The notes under the pieces are model-generated. The model did not search any database. It had not been told where the DNA came from and was given only the letters and a program-made list of their open reading frames with translations. From Escallonia rubra (Eukaryota; Streptophyta; Magnoliopsida; Escalloniales; Escalloniaceae), in the NCBI GenBank assembly GCA_033065855.1, contig JAVXUO010001000.1, positions 124,001 to 188,000 on the forward strand: 64,000 nt of DNA, written 5' to 3'. The translations under genes were made by a program, and so were the position numbers. Positions 1 through 12,689 of the stretch are shown here, piece by piece. Numbering within the stretch: the first letter of the stretch is position 1; every line of letters starts with the position of its first letter.

Positions 1-82
1 GTTAAGAGTTTGACGGTCGAGATTGCATAGACTTATGTGATCCACGATTTTTAATGACTAAAGGAAACAAAACAAATATATT

Positions 83-168
<86 letters not shown>

Positions 169-3089
169 AAATATATTGTAATTTATATTATATAATAGTT
201 AGACGGGCTGGACGGGCTTATAGAAACATTTGCCCATGTCCAGCCCATATTTTTTGGCGGGCCCATAATTTTGAGCTCACGTCCATCATGGTCACTACAA
301 AAGTAAGTTCATGCCCATATTTTTGCGGGCTGACATGGGTTGCCCGGCCCAAGTTTTGGTGGTGACGTATATCTTTTTTGGTTTGGAGGTAAAACAGTAT
401 CATTGAGTCACCTTGTGCATCAACTGAGACTTCCTTTCACGAGCGGCCTTAAGGGTGCATACCCTGCATTGGCATGGTACAATCACGAAAGTAAATTTTC
501 TTGAGTGTTGGCCTCAAGCTTTGGGTTCTGGAAGTCAAGGAAGGGAGCACGCCTCCTCGACCACCAAACCAACCTTTTTGGGTGATGACATATAGCGACA
601 GATTAAGCATCCACGGTTTCTTCTTGATAAGAAGAGATTATCACACATATGCTTTTGGAGCACTTTAATTTCATTTTTTAATGGATGATACCCTAAACTT
701 ACTTAGTCTAATTTTCTTCGTGAATCGGGCTTAAATTAACTTCTCTGCACACGCTAAGAAACCTTTAGGAGGATGTGCGGTACACGTAATATGTGTAGGA
801 CCAAATTGTATGCTCCCACCCAAGTTGAATCGGATTCTTTCACCTTCCTTTTCAGTATCAGAAGCTTATTTGTGACTAAAAATTAATTTGTCAGTTACCT
901 CATAAGTGTTGATCTACTTGTACAAAAATAACGATTAAATATTTTTAGCAACAACAGTTGGTACCCTGGTTGGAGCTTGGGAGAAAAGCAAATTGGAGTT
1001 GACCAGTGACAGAAATAAGGCTTTCCTGATGTCATGCATATAGTCCAAATAAACATTTTTAACATTAGTCCTTAGTTAGGCCGAGACATTCCAGAACAAG
1101 GGCGACCTTTTAGCTAGGAGACATCTGAACTTCTGACCCTCTGACCCTAAGAAAACTCTGAAGACCTTTCAAACTGTACTGTAAAGATGAGAAATTCTTC
1201 AAGCAACTGGAGTTTTAAGGGTTAAACATCATATAATATACTCAACCGAAGTTCATAGTTGCCAAGGTAGAAAAGCGGATGGTTTTATGCATTTTTGTAG
1301 TTGACCAATAATTGTGAATATACATGCAATCTTGTGCCATTATTAATTCGTGTGCTTGGAATTCACTTTTAAGGATATTTATGGAATATTTCTAGTAATT
1401 TCCAAAACCAATAATCGATCTTAGGTATTAATATCTATTATGAATGCTGCGTAATGAAAAAAGAGTCCGTCTTTGCACATAGTTCATTGCATCACTTTGT
1501 CGATCAGACAAATGATTGATCGCCGCCTTCTTTACCTTCCTTGTCATCATCTTCTTCATATGAAAAAAAAAAGCCCGTTCGCATGAATGTTGTGCAAGAC
1601 CGACCTGTCGTGCTAGGAATTTGCCTTTGAGCCATTGGTAACGACCCATGTAACAAACAGAGCACCACAACCTATTGTCTTAGCATTAATTTAATCTTGT
1701 CGACACAGACGAGGAGACCTAGTTTATTTTGGGACATGCCCAACTCTTCCTCTGATATATCGGGCTTGCGTTTGAGTCTCCAACTATTGGCAACTCAGCC
1801 AGTCGACTCTTATACATTTTATGATGACTAGGTGTGCCTCACTTAACCCTACTAGCCGTCTAGTGTGTCTCTCGGAAGGATGAACCAGATCGATCAGCTA
1901 GAATCTTTAACACGATCTTGTAAGATCAATCACGAGAATCAATTAAAGAATCTTGGGGCATCACACCACGTCTTAACATCGACACACGAGCTACTCTCCA
2001 ATGCCGTTGGAGCATTTCATCGCCGCTAAATTCGCCGACAAATCTTTCTTTTTGCTAAAAGTTAATCAATGGAGGATCACTCTGCCATAACAAAGTAAGA
2101 CTTGCTCCAAATGCCATTTACTGTGCCAATTAAATTCGTTGCAGAAAGGAAAATAGGTATTTATTCACTCTATATTTTAGCATGGAATCATATGAAAACT
2201 AGTCTATTTTAAGTCCCCGAATTTCAATCTAACCCTATCCAGAGACGCTCTATCTTTATACATACGGAAAAACCACAATATTTAGGAAACTAGCTACCCT
2301 TCTTTTAGTACGTTACCAAAAAAGGGTCATAATTTAGAAACAAGTGATATCATGACATGCCACAATAGGAGAAGTAAAGAGACATTTTTAGCCATAAAAA
2401 GGTAAGAGAGTAATTTTTTTATTAGAACGTTTCTAAAAAGTTAACTCTTGGAGATGTTACTTAAATATCGGATAAAATTTACATTTTCCTCCTTGAATAG
2501 ATAATAAATTAACCATAAACGGTAAGGAGGGAGGAAAGGAGAAATCACAATTCACACGACTATGACGAGAGGTTGAGAGGCGAATATATGCCAATTTCTA
2601 GTAGTGGAAAATTCACAAATAGCAGTTGGTCTAGCACAACATTTCACATTATTTACGAGTCACAGCTGGGTAGCTGTCTTGTCTGAGTAAGTATTGTCGT
2701 GGCCCTGGACTATCTAGAACCGTTAGATTGCAAAGACTGATATGATGGGAGGTGGAACTAAGAGCGAATGCATTTATAATACATTTAACTATCCTAGTTG
2801 ATAAGAGTCATTTTTTTCAAATTACGTAATATTTTTTCTACTCTGCAAGACGTCACGAAACAACTGCCCTTTCCCCACCCCAACCCATAAAACGGACATA
2901 CACCAATATCAAGGTAACCCAAATATTATTGCTTTCCAACACTGAACTTATGTATTGTTGCAATGTTCTGTGCATGGTAAAATGTCATAATTTCTATCAA
3001 AGAAAGGATAAGAAAGTTGTGCTTGATTATTCTCAGAGCTAATAAACTTGTACGAATGGTTCTTACCATATCTTCTTCGAGTTACCCTT
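1..3089. other. Intergenic, 3' side of receptor kinase 1, no supported gene
   Basis: No reading frame here resembles a known protein and the short open frames lack coding character. The stretch is AT-rich and holds one dinucleotide microsatellite (86-165). Positions 195-370 have alternating GGGC/GCCC words that resemble the edge of a DNA transposon, but I could not pair termini. Confidence 0.6.
86..165. repeat. Compound (CA)n(TA)n microsatellite
   Basis: About 20 CA units run straight into about 18 TA units. The array is seen directly in the sequence, and length variation between individuals is likely. Confidence 0.97.
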
Positions 3090-6000
3090 CTACCTTCCAC
3101 ACATAGTAGAAACTGTAACCCCATTTGAAGTCTCGGGGGTTTGTCCACACGATGAGGAACCCATCCACATGGTAGACCTTCCATTGAAGAAACCAGGTTG
3201 CTGGGGTTCAGGCAAGCTTGCACTTTCACTTCTCAGCATGCTCACAACAGAAGCCATTGTTGGTCTGTCATCGGCCCGTTGCTGCACGCACAGCAGTCCC
3301 ACTTGAATGCACTGTATCATCTCGTCCTCGTTATACGTTAACTCCAGCACGGGATCCATCAGTTCGAGAGGATTCCCTTCGTTCCACAGCTTCCATGCCT
3401 ACATGAAAATAGTCCAGTTTCTCCAGAAGTTATTAGAGTGTTCTATGGCCCCTGAGAAAAACATTTTGTGGGAAGTGTTCACCCCTGTCGCTAAGGGCAA
3501 TTTATCTGATGTTTCGCTACTAAGATGCTAGTCACTACTGCCTTTGTTTGTCATGCATTACAAAAGTGGCCGTCACCTCACCAGTGACTGTCACCTGGAG
3601 CGTACATGAGCACTTCCCGATATAGGGTGTTCTATTACTTTCCACTTTGAGCTTGATATTAAGAGAAAACGTAGATTTTGTTTCTTACTTACATGACCTA
3701 GTAGATTGAAATCATGGTCAGGGTGGTGAAATCCCCAGTTCTTCCTGCCACTTAATATCTCTAACGCCAATACACCAAAACTATAAACATCCGATTTTGT
3801 CGAAAACTGGCCATGCATTATGTACTCTGGAGGCATATAACCACTGCAAAGGGATCGAAAACGAGAATGTTAATGTTTGTGTTTGCAGAAAGTACACAGT
3901 TATGGCATATAATCTCTGGTACTTACTGAGTTCCAACAACTCTCCTAGTGGTTTCCTCTGTCTCATCTTGGAAACTTCTTGCTAGACCAAAGTCAGAGAT
4001 CTTAGGATTCATATCATTGTCTAGCAAAATGTTACTTGCTTTCAGATCTCTATGGATAATTCTCAACCTTGAATCATCATGAAGGTAAACCAGTCCCTTT
4101 GCCACTCCTTTAATAATGCTAAAGCGCTTCTCCCATGGTAGCAGTCTTTTCTTAAATTGATCAAAACCTGAAAACCAGCCAAGTCCAGTAAGGCGTGTAC
4201 ATGATATCTGGTATGCCAATAAAATGAATAAAACTGTTGCAAGTGTTGGGTGGACAAACCAAATATGAATTGGTCCAGGCTTCCGTTGGGCAGGTACTCA
4301 TACACCAGCATTCTGTCACCTCCTTGAATGCAGCATCCCAACAGCTTAACGAGGTTCCGGTGTTGAAGCTTTGCAATCAAACTGGCTTCATTCTTAAACT
4401 CTTGGAGCCCTTGCCCTGAACTGTCCAAGAGCTTCTTTACAGCTACTTGCTGTCCGGAGGATAATTCACCCTGCACACGCAAATCATCATGTGGAACATA
4501 TTTCATTACGGCCAAACAAGAAGAACGTAAGCCTCTTTTTAGTTCCTCCTTTCTTGTTGTAGTTCTAGCTCTTACCTTATAGACAGAACCAAAACCTCCC
4601 TGCCCAACTTTATTGAATGAAGCGAAATTATTTGTAGCAGTAGAAATGGTATCCATATTATAAAGTTGAATTTCCATATCTTCATGCTGATCCCCGGTCG
4701 ACTCTTGGTAAGGAATGTTCCCCTGTATGGTTGCTGTGTATATATGCAGGAAATCAGTTTTGAAAAAGGAATTAAAGATCTTTGTGTTCTTTACTTCCCT
4801 TGCAATTCTATTTTTGGCTCAATAAAGGTATAGTGTGAAAGGTTGTGGAGAGAAGTGTTAGGACATATCAGTTTCTACGTTTTTCCATGGCAAAGAGTAA
4901 ATGTTTCATGTAGCCTTTAGATGGCTCACAATGATTTCAATAACACCGGTAGTTTGACAAAAACAAGATGTCATTTGATTGAATTGATAAGTAAAATGGA
5001 TATGACTGCCAACATGATGGAAGGAACTAAGAAAGTTGCTTAGTTCAACAAAGATTTTCGTTGATTATAGCAGAAGCTTACTCTAGAAAGTTTGAATTAT
5101 ATAGTAGTGTATATGTAGGAAAAACTTGGAATTTCATCAGATGGTACGATTTGAAAACTTCGATCAAGTTATAGTAAGGTTATGAACTGTTTTACCTCGT
5201 CTCCTTGCCTGCGTTACCAGGGTTATGTATCGAATTGCCAAAGCCAAGACAAGTATTGCACAAATTGTAGACAGAAGGCTGACCACAATCAGCATCACTT
5301 CTTTCTCCCTCTTAGACGAAGTAATGGACTCTGGCAACACAACAGGTTTAAAGGAATCAGTTGTTACAGTTTTCCTCTTTTCCAGAAGTTCTTAAAGGCC
5401 AGCACACATGTTAGATACAAGAATTTAGTCTGATTGCTTGCCCTTGTCTCAGTTTCACTATTATTGGCTATCCATCCACTTTGCTATTCACTAAAGCTTA
5501 TTTTGAAATCGTACAAATATGTCTGCATCCAAGAAAAATATTGCTGCTAGCCAACTGAGGCACTAAACCAGGGAAACACGGGCTAATGATCAATAAATTA
5601 CACTTTTGCTCGCATGTTGAATAACTTGGATTTGTATCAACTACATGAATCGGGCATTGGCACCGGTTAGGTTTTAGGATTCGTGTAATATACAGCATAT
5701 ATATGTTAGACACATTCTGCAGGAAAACAACAAGAAAAGTCATCAATGATACTCCATATGATCGTTACAGGACATAAGTTGTTCACTTTACGTTAAGATG
5801 TCAAGAAGATCGATGGATAACTTATCGAATTGAACGGTGTCATAATGCTCCATATTTGGAACACGACGACATTAATACGTGGTCGTACTGAAGTACACTA
5901 GATAATTTCCATTAAATGCACTGCCATATCATATTTGCCAAACGGTTCAATGATTCCAACCTGTCATTGATCCGGATCAGCTCGTAAAAGCAAGAACGTT

Positions 6001-7439
6001 GAATTAAGGTCAAATTGTATCAAGTTGGTAATGGACGACCATGCTAATGGACTACGACATAAACTAACACACAGAGAGTTGTACGCAAGAACTGACGCGA
6101 AAATTTAAGTTCAAAGAAGAAAATAATTAATGATGTACGTACCTAGTTCTTTATGTCCCATACGTATATAAAGTTCATGCCCACTATCACCAAGAATTCG
6201 AATATCAACCAAGTCTGCCAACCAGACCACACATTGACTGCCATTTCCATACACATCCAAATTAGTATAAGCCATACAAGCACATTCCATCAAACACTTC
6301 TCCACACATTCCGCAGGACTCAAATCTTTCCATACGGTTGAATTATCAGGCAATTTCAGTCCCTCATACTTCACAAATCCATCTGCGTCGCTACAATTTA
6401 GCTTATGTTTTCGATTACAGCCCCCTGTGCAATCCAACCGATCCCAATCTTGTGGGGAACTCGGTGCAAAGCCTTGTAAACACCGGCAACTTGGATCGTC
6501 ATTATAACAAATTCCATACCGTCCACATGATCCATACCGGTCACAACTGTCCTTATTAAGAGTCAGAATTTGAATCCACTCATTAGTGTGATTTTTCCAT
6601 TTCAAGAACTCTATGTTACCCCATGGACTTACCACAAACCTATAGAGAATCGTCTTGTCTAAACCCTCGAAACCAATGTAAAATTCATCAGCATTTGACA
6701 CAAACATGGTTCTAAACACTGGATTAGATTTAAAATCATGACTACCACTGAACTGTTGTCCATCCCACGGACCCCACCTCGATTGCACCGCCGAGTTTTT
6801 CCCAAGTAGTACTAATTCAGGCGACTGATTCAACAATTCCAGGCTGAGCGAAAAATCACCATTAACAGGGTCGTCATTGGTCCTCCACGACGTCATCATG
6901 CGCTTGAGAGAAGATTTGTAGTCCCAACCAAGCTTCATTCCTGGTAATAGTGTGTCACATGGATAATCAAAGCTTTCCCAAAGATAGCCTTTGTCGGAGT
7001 TATTGTTACCATCTCTAACAACGAGATTGCCTGAATCCAGAAGTTGCAGGACTGGATTGTGCACGGTTCCAGATGGCCTTGGAACTGTCCAGATCGACCT
7101 GGCAGCACCATCTTGAATTGCTAGACCACCATCGGTGTCTAGAACTAGTTTCCCAAGTGGGGTTGTTAGTGGCTTGAATCTGTTGGCCACCCATACCACT
7201 GTCAAGATTGGTATTTCGTTATACCATATACCCAAGTGCCTTACAATCATATTTGATGAAGAAACGCTGAAAGAAGGGGTGAAGAACCCCAACACAAATC
7301 TGCCGTTGGGTGAGACTAATGTTTGGCCATCCCTGAGGGGTTCACATGGTGTTAAAGTGTCTCTTGCAGCAGTGCTGATCAGTGTGACTGTAGGTATATA
7401 GACATAACAGATTGTAAGGAACAAGAACAGAGTTGCCAT
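3090..7439 (-). CDS. G-type lectin S-receptor-like Ser/Thr protein kinase (receptor 1)
   Basis: Seven exons can be read with GT-AG borders: 7439-6143, 5330-5196, 4733-4576, 4470-4260, 4167-3927, 3843-3693, 3398-3090, giving 833 residues. Order: signal peptide (about 1-25), B-lectin domain with WVANR, S-locus glycoprotein domain, EGF-like Cys cluster near 325-350, PAN domain with [14 protein letters not shown], a membrane helix near 447-468, then a kinase. The kinase has [15 protein letters not shown] (Lys about 542), [10 protein letters not shown] (Asp about 641), DFG and PPEY, so all catalytic residues are present and it is an RD kinase. By family knowledge it sits in the plasma membrane and phosphorylates Ser/Thr after sensing an apoplastic ligand. 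The ligand is unknown. The ATG at 7439 directly begins a signal peptide. The residue before the GYM motif is His, where the other three copies have Tyr. Exon 5 is 241 nt against 238 in the other three copies. Confidence 0.94.
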
Positions 7440-7517
7440 GGCTTTCTGGTTTGTGACACCTAAGAAGACTTGGTTTGATGTTGATTCTGTGTTTTATATG
7501 TGCTGGTGTGTGTGTGT

Positions 7518-7527
7518 GGATTTATAA
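7518..7527 (-). promoter_or_regulatory. Possible TATA box of receptor 1
   Basis: On the minus strand the word TATAAAT lies about 80 bp upstream of the start codon. A second TATAAAA-like word lies at about 7491-7499, too close to the ATG to leave much leader. Motif match only, with no transcript evidence. Confidence 0.35.
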
Positions 7528-7529
7528 CT

Positions 7530-9732
7530 TGGATGTGAGAATGGGAAAGTACAGAGTTGAAAAACACAAGTGAAAGACATTCCATTTCTCCAATTTGTGA
7601 GGGCTATAATGGCTTTGGGTGTGCACGTATGGATTGTTATTCAATTATTTTAACTTTAAGCCACTTGACAAACTCAATGTAATTTAGAGGACATATTTCA
7701 ATTGGGTGTTTTTAAATTTTACTTTACAAAAAAAATGTTATCAAGTTTACCGTAGAAAAAAGTGTAGCGTAATTAGAAAAGAGTTGCGGTTACTACAAAT
7801 TGTACGACGATAACATTACTTGTACGTACTAAACTGAGGATAACTTTTAATCTTCAAAATGAGTAACGTAAAGCCAATATATGTGAATTATAGGTGATTT
7901 TTGAAATCTTGTAAAGTTGGTTCAAGGTACTCAAAATATTTAACCCCTTTATCTACAGATCCGAAAGAAAACGTAATCTCCTATCTATGTAATATTGTTC
8001 ATTTTTCCTTTTCAGGATATCTACAGATTATTTTTCACATCTACAAAACAAAAATTCATAACTATCTTTTTCCAAAAAGATGGAAGCATTAACTGCTATT
8101 ACCTAAAAAAAAGACAAATACCATCGATTTATAGATTTTGATTGAACTTTTCATATGGGGTGAGTGGAACTTGGGACATGGTTTAAGCAATTTCATCTGA
8201 ACCAATACAGAGACCTTGACACTAAAGAGAAGTCATTGTGAAGATTGTCTACAGGAGAAGGACTCTAAAGTCATCCATTTTAGTGTCACATATAGCCAAG
8301 TTGGCCTTACAAAACTTAGTACTGGAAAAGGACTTCATGGGATCTTGGTTGGCTAGTTTATCGGTGTGACTAAACTTGCGCACCCCCCGTCTGGACATAT
8401 ATAAAACGCTATAAAATCGTAAATTAACTAAGCAGACGCAAAAAACTTGCACCCTCTATTAGTTGGGACACTCCCGTACATTCGTTACTCCATTCTTTAC
8501 ACTAGTATCGTTCAACTATCACATACACGATGTCTCGATGTGATAATGATTATTTGATCATCTGATTTGAAGCATTATTAGCCTGCAACCACGAACGACA
8601 CAGCTTAAAATGAGAAGACTAATGTTGCTACTCTCAATTAATTGTGGAGTCTATATATTGTGCAATGATGTTATGCTACCAAGCTATAGATGCATTTTTA
8701 GCAAAAATCGCCAAAAATTGTTGCAAGAAATCTTGTTAAGATTTTTAATTAATTATTGAAAATTTTCAATGTCTATTTTCGGAGCCAATGTCGTCAAAGA
8801 AGATAACAGCGTATTCGAAGAGCAAAGAAAGATTACCGGAAAAAGTTTACAGGAGTAGCCAACCAACGATGTCTATTGATCTTTGACAAGAACCACGGTT
8901 TGCGTCTGTATGTATGACTGTCTCCAAATCTACTATTCTCGCAACACAGCTAGCTATTGGTGCCACACGACCACAATATGGAGCACCGAATACTTATTTA
9001 TATCGTAATACTTTTGGTTTAAGATCTCCAAAGTTTCTCACGTTGACTTCAATTTCCGCGTTTGTCATGGTTTATAAATGCTTGCTTACGTCTTGTTTTC
9101 TTGCAAATTTTCGCTTTGGGTTAGTTTCATTTTGGTCCCTTGAATTGTTAAATTTTATTTTAGTTCTTGAACTTCTAATTTTACATTGGCAATTTTGTTG
9201 TCGACATTCTAATACTCTATTACGTCAAAGATGGCCACGCGACAGAAACAACCCTAAAATATTGCAAAAATGAATGAAGGACCAAAATAAAAGATGGTGA
9301 ATATCTACAGTTCTCAAACAGTAAAATTAAAAGTTGAGGCACTAAAATGAGAATAGTCAAGACACAATAATAGAATAAGTTAATCAAAGCTAGTCCCTGC
9401 ATAATTTTTAAATACAAAACTGTTCATTTTAATTTGATAATGTCCATTTATTTTTATGCGTTAAGTTTACACGTGCACGTCACATGCTATTTTTCAATGG
9501 ACAAAATGGCACAGTCCCTGCCATACAGCACCACAATACCAAAAACCGAGCACCACCGTAGCCACCACAACCCAATGATCGCAGCAAAATAAGCCACCAC
9601 CACCTCCCAACAATACCCACAACCCAGCACCACCGTAGTAACCACCCGCCACTATACCCGCAACCCAACACCCACCGTCACCGAAGCCAACCACCCACCA
9701 ACACTAACGACCCCTTAACCCATCATCATATA
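7530..9732. other. Intergenic, upstream of receptor 1, no supported gene
   Basis: AT-rich promoter-side and spacer DNA. The short open frames resemble no known protein. A foldback repeat lies at 9157-9348, and a CCA/CCACC-rich block begins near 9500 and continues beyond the inserted LTR element at 12690. Confidence 0.55.
9157..9348. repeat. Foldback repeat (MITE-like)
   Basis: Positions 9157-9184 are a near-perfect reverse complement of 9321-9348, about 24 of 28 matching, with weaker pairing further out. Such inverted arms around a short AT-rich core are typical of non-autonomous foldback DNA elements. No target-site duplication could be fixed. Confidence 0.5.
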
Positions 9733-10180
9733 TGTTGATATATGTCTTGTATTTATGTCCCACATCGGTTACTCAAAGAAGGTTGCAACTTGACCCTTAG
9801 TATATAAGACATCTTGTCCCACATTGCTTGGAGAGAGAAGATCACTGCTTTCTCCAAGTATAAGTAAGGTGTCTTGTATTGTGTTTAAGGGCAAAAGAGA
9901 AAAGTCCTTCTTTGAGTAGGCCAAGAGAGGAGAGTCCTTCTTGGAGTAGGCTAAGAGAGAAGAGTCCTTCTCTGAGTATGAAAGAGAGGATAGTCTTTCT
10001 TTGGGTAGGCAAAGAAAGAAGAGTCATTCTTTGAGTAGGAAAACAGTTGAGAGATACACGTGAGGGAGTGTTGTAAAATCTGACTTGTGCAAAGTGGATT
10101 TGAGTTCTCTCATATTTCTTGTGTTTTTCATATTTGGTTATCGTGTTTTATACATATTTATCTAGAGCGATTTCGTAACA
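9733..10180 (+). repeat. Left LTR of the TR-GAG-type element
   Basis: Begins TGTTGATATATG and ends with CA. A TATATAAG word near 9803 is a likely TATA box. Positions of about 9885-10050 hold about five tandem copies of a roughly 30 bp unit built around GAGTCCTTCTTTGAGTAGG. The same array is in the right LTR, so it was in the parent element. Confidence 0.93.
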
Positions 10181-10368
10181 AGTGGTATCAAGAGCATTCC
10201 AGGTTTTATTTTTGGGAAAAAAAAATTGAAATCGATTTCAGAGGAGAAATATGTAGACAACACGACCATGAAGTATGCCTGTGAAAATTCGATAGGAAGA
10301 CGAATTTTGGGATATGGCAAAGCACGGTGAAGGATTAGAGTGGCGCGATAAGGGATGCCGAAGCACGC

Positions 10369-11706
10369 ATGAGGAGCGAGCTCGAGGCAGTTGGAGAGCG
10401 CTTGCAGCCGATTGTCGCAAGTCAGGTGGAGCTAATCTTCAATAGATTAGATGACTTGGAGGTAGATAGTCGACTAGCTGTGCCAGAAAGGAAAGTCGAT
10501 GTGTTCGCGGAGGAGATAGATGACTTGATCGAGGAAAGGGTCGCCCATGTCACCAAGCGGGAGGTGCAACAGCGCAAGGACCTCAAGGGACAAGTCATGG
10601 AGCTCCAAGAAGAACTAGCTGCTTGTAAGAAGGAGCTTACAAGAGCTACGAGGCAGGAACGTATCGCGGTGCAGCCAAGGAGAAAGAAAATGCCGAAGCC
10701 GAGATCGTACTATGGAACGAAAGAGGCGAGGCAGGTGGATTACTTCTTTTGGCACTTGGAGCGGTACTTTGAAGCCCTCGACATCGACGAGGAGAAGAAG
10801 GTGCAGACAACAGTCATGTACCTTACGGATACGATTGCCTTATGGTGGAGGCGTCGCTATACGGATGGGTGCGACGTCAAAACATGGGAGAAGTTCAAGC
10901 GTGAACTAAAAAGGCAGTTCTATCCGGAGAGCGCCGAAGATATGGCGATGATTAACCTTCGATGGCTGAGGCAGAAGGGGAGCATCTGCGAGTACGTGAG
11001 GGAGTACTCAACTTTGATGCTCGAAATACCAGAGATGTCCGAGAGGCAGCGACTATGCTTCTTCATTGATGGGTTGCAGCAGTGGTTTGCCACAGAGTTG
11101 CGGCGAAGGGAACCTCACGACTTGGCTTCCGCCATGGTGATTGTCGAGAGGTTGGAAGACTTCAACCAACGTGAGAGGCCGAAATCTCCAAGGCACGAGT
11201 GTGCCAAAGATGGGGGAGACGGTAGGTCAAAGAGTGGCTCACCCATGGCAAACGATGATGAGCGGAGTGGAGACGAGGGACGTCACCACCATCATAAAGG
11301 GAAGAAGAAGCATGAGGGAAGTCGCAAGCAGAGTGACTCTTGTGACCATAAGGCTCATGTGGGGCCTATAGAAGGATGCTTCTACTGTGCAGGTCCGCAT
11401 TACAGAAGGGATTGCCCACACAATGGCAAGATGATTGCGTTCCTCGAGAAGTACAAAGAAAGCAGGAGGAATTCTTCCAACAGCGACGGGGAGGCACGCA
11501 TGTGGGCATTGCAGATGGTCAATGCGTTCGTGCAAAGGTCGAAGGAAGAAACTGCCAAGAAAAAGAAGAGCAAGAAGAAAAGAGGCTTACTCTACGTAAC
11601 GGGTGGACGTTTCCGGGAAGAATCAAGAAGCGCTTGTGGATACAGGGGCCACCCACAACTTCATGAGTCTGAGGGTTATCGAGTGGCTTGGGCTAAAACC
11701 AACTAA
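10369..11706 (+). CDS. Gag-like protein of the TR-GAG-type element
   Basis: A 445-residue open frame. An N-terminal charged coiled-coil-like stretch (about 1-100) is followed by a Ty3/Gypsy-type retrotransposon gag domain (about 115-265) with the WW and FKREL motifs. A Lys/His-rich linker leads to a CCHC zinc knuckle, CFYCAGPHYRRDCP (about 346-359). By family knowledge it would form the particle shell and bind RNA. It is a mobile-element gene, not a host gene. Confidence 0.85.
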   Translation: MRSELEAVGERLQPIVASQVELIFNRLDDLEVDSRLAVPERKVDVFAEEIDDLIEERVAHVTKREVQQRKDLKGQVMELQEELAACKKELTRATRQERIAVQPRRKKMPKPRSYYGTKEARQVDYFFWHLERYFEALDIDEEKKVQTTVMYLTDTIALWWRRRYTDGCDVKTWEKFKRELKRQFYPESAEDMAMINLRWLRQKGSICEYVREYSTLMLEIPEMSERQRLCFFIDGLQQWFATELRRREPHDLASAMVIVERLEDFNQRERPKSPRHECAKDGGDGRSKSGSPMANDDERSGDEGRHHHHKGKKKHEGSRKQSDSCDHKAHVGPIEGCFYCAGPHYRRDCPHNGKMIAFLEKYKESRRNSSNSDGEARMWALQMVNAFVQRSKEETAKKKKSKKKRGLLYVTGGRFREESRSACGYRGHPQLHESEGYRVAWAKTN

Positions 11707-12118
11707 GGATGGAAGTTGGTTCACGGCCGTGAATGCCGAGGAGCGACCGACGAAGGGGGTCGTCAAGAACGTCGATTTGAGGATCGACAGATGGACAGAA
11801 AAGGCAGACTTCAACATCATCGACATGGATGAGCTTGGGGTGGTGCTTGGGATGGACTTCATGGAGAAGTTGAGCGCTATGCTTAATCCATATTGCGGGG
11901 TGATGATGATGGCGGAGTGGATGATCCCGTTGGTGTCCAAGGATAGGGCTGACGCACGCAAGGGGATTACAGTGTTACAGGTGGACAAGGGATCGACGCT
12001 ATGCTATGGTGAGAGGCAAATGAGGCCGAGGACCTACGCAGTTGATATGCGCATGAAGACAGTCACGACAGAGAAGTTCAAGCATTGCTTGAGCTTGATT
12101 CATCTTCTTTCTTGCTGA
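11603..12118 (+). CDS. Aspartic-protease-like frame of the TR-GAG-type element
   Basis: A 171-residue open frame overlapping the end of gag, in another reading frame. It carries the retropepsin active-site motif LVDTGATHNFMS and the downstream VVLGMDF motif, both typical of Ty3/Gypsy elements. Nothing of reverse transcriptase or integrase follows. Overlapping gag and protease frames are known in this family. Confidence 0.75.
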   Translation: MDVSGKNQEALVDTGATHNFMSLRVIEWLGLKPTKDGSWFTAVNAEERPTKGVVKNVDLRIDRWTEKADFNIIDMDELGVVLGMDFMEKLSAMLNPYCGVMMMAEWMIPLVSKDRADARKGITVLQVDKGSTLCYGERQMRPRTYAVDMRMKTVTTEKFKHCLSLIHLLSC

Positions 12119-12241
12119 GCTCAAGGTGGAGTGCATCCCTACCTTTAAAGGTGATGCAAGGTGGAGTACATGAAGAAGATACTAAAGGCATATTACAGTT
12201 TCCTCATGGAGTGGTTTGTTAATACAAGCCAAGGTGGAGAT

Positions 12242-12689
12242 TGTTGATATATGTCTTGTATTTATGTCCCACATCGGTTACTCAAAGAAGGTTGCAACTT
12301 GACCCTTAGTATATAAGACATCTTGTCCCACATTGCTTGGAGAGAGAAGATCACTGCTTTCTCCAAGTATAAGTAAGGTGTCTTGTATTGTGTTTAAGGG
12401 CAAGAGAGAAGAGTCCTTCTTTGAGTAGGCCAAGAGAGGAGAGTCCTTCTTGGAGTAGGCTAAGAGAGAAGAGTCATTCTCTGAGTAGGAAAGAGAGGAT
12501 AGTCTTTCTTTGGGTAGGCAAAGAAAGAAGAGTCCTTCTTTGAGTAGGAAAACAGTTGAGAGATACACATGAGGGAGTGTTGTAAAATCTGACTTGTGCA
12601 AAGTGGATTTGAGTTCTCTCATATTTCTTGTGTTTTTCATATTTGGTTATCGTGTTTTATACATATTTATCTAGAGCGATTTCGTCACA
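12242..12689 (+). repeat. Right LTR of the TR-GAG-type element
   Basis: Same length as the left LTR and 98.4% identical by eye, with the same tandem 30 bp units. A purine-rich tract lies just upstream. Confidence 0.93.

Larger units (their letters stand above)
9733..12689 (+). mobile_element. Short LTR retrotransposon with gag and protease only (TR-GAG type, Ty3/Gypsy-like)
   Basis: Two 448 bp LTRs (9733-10180 and 12242-12689), each starting TG and ending CA, are flanked by the 5 bp target duplication ATATA (9728-9732 and 12690-12694). After the left LTR comes a primer-binding site matching the initiator Met tRNA (from about 10183), and before the right LTR a purine tract (about 12231-12240). 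The interior carries a gag frame and an aspartic-protease-like frame, and no reverse transcriptase, RNase H or integrase. That matches non-autonomous elements described in plants as TR-GAG. The LTRs differ at 7 of 448 sites (1.6%), suggesting insertion about 0.6-1.2 million years ago at usual plant rates. Structurally whole for its class, but it would need enzymes from a partner element. Confidence 0.93.
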
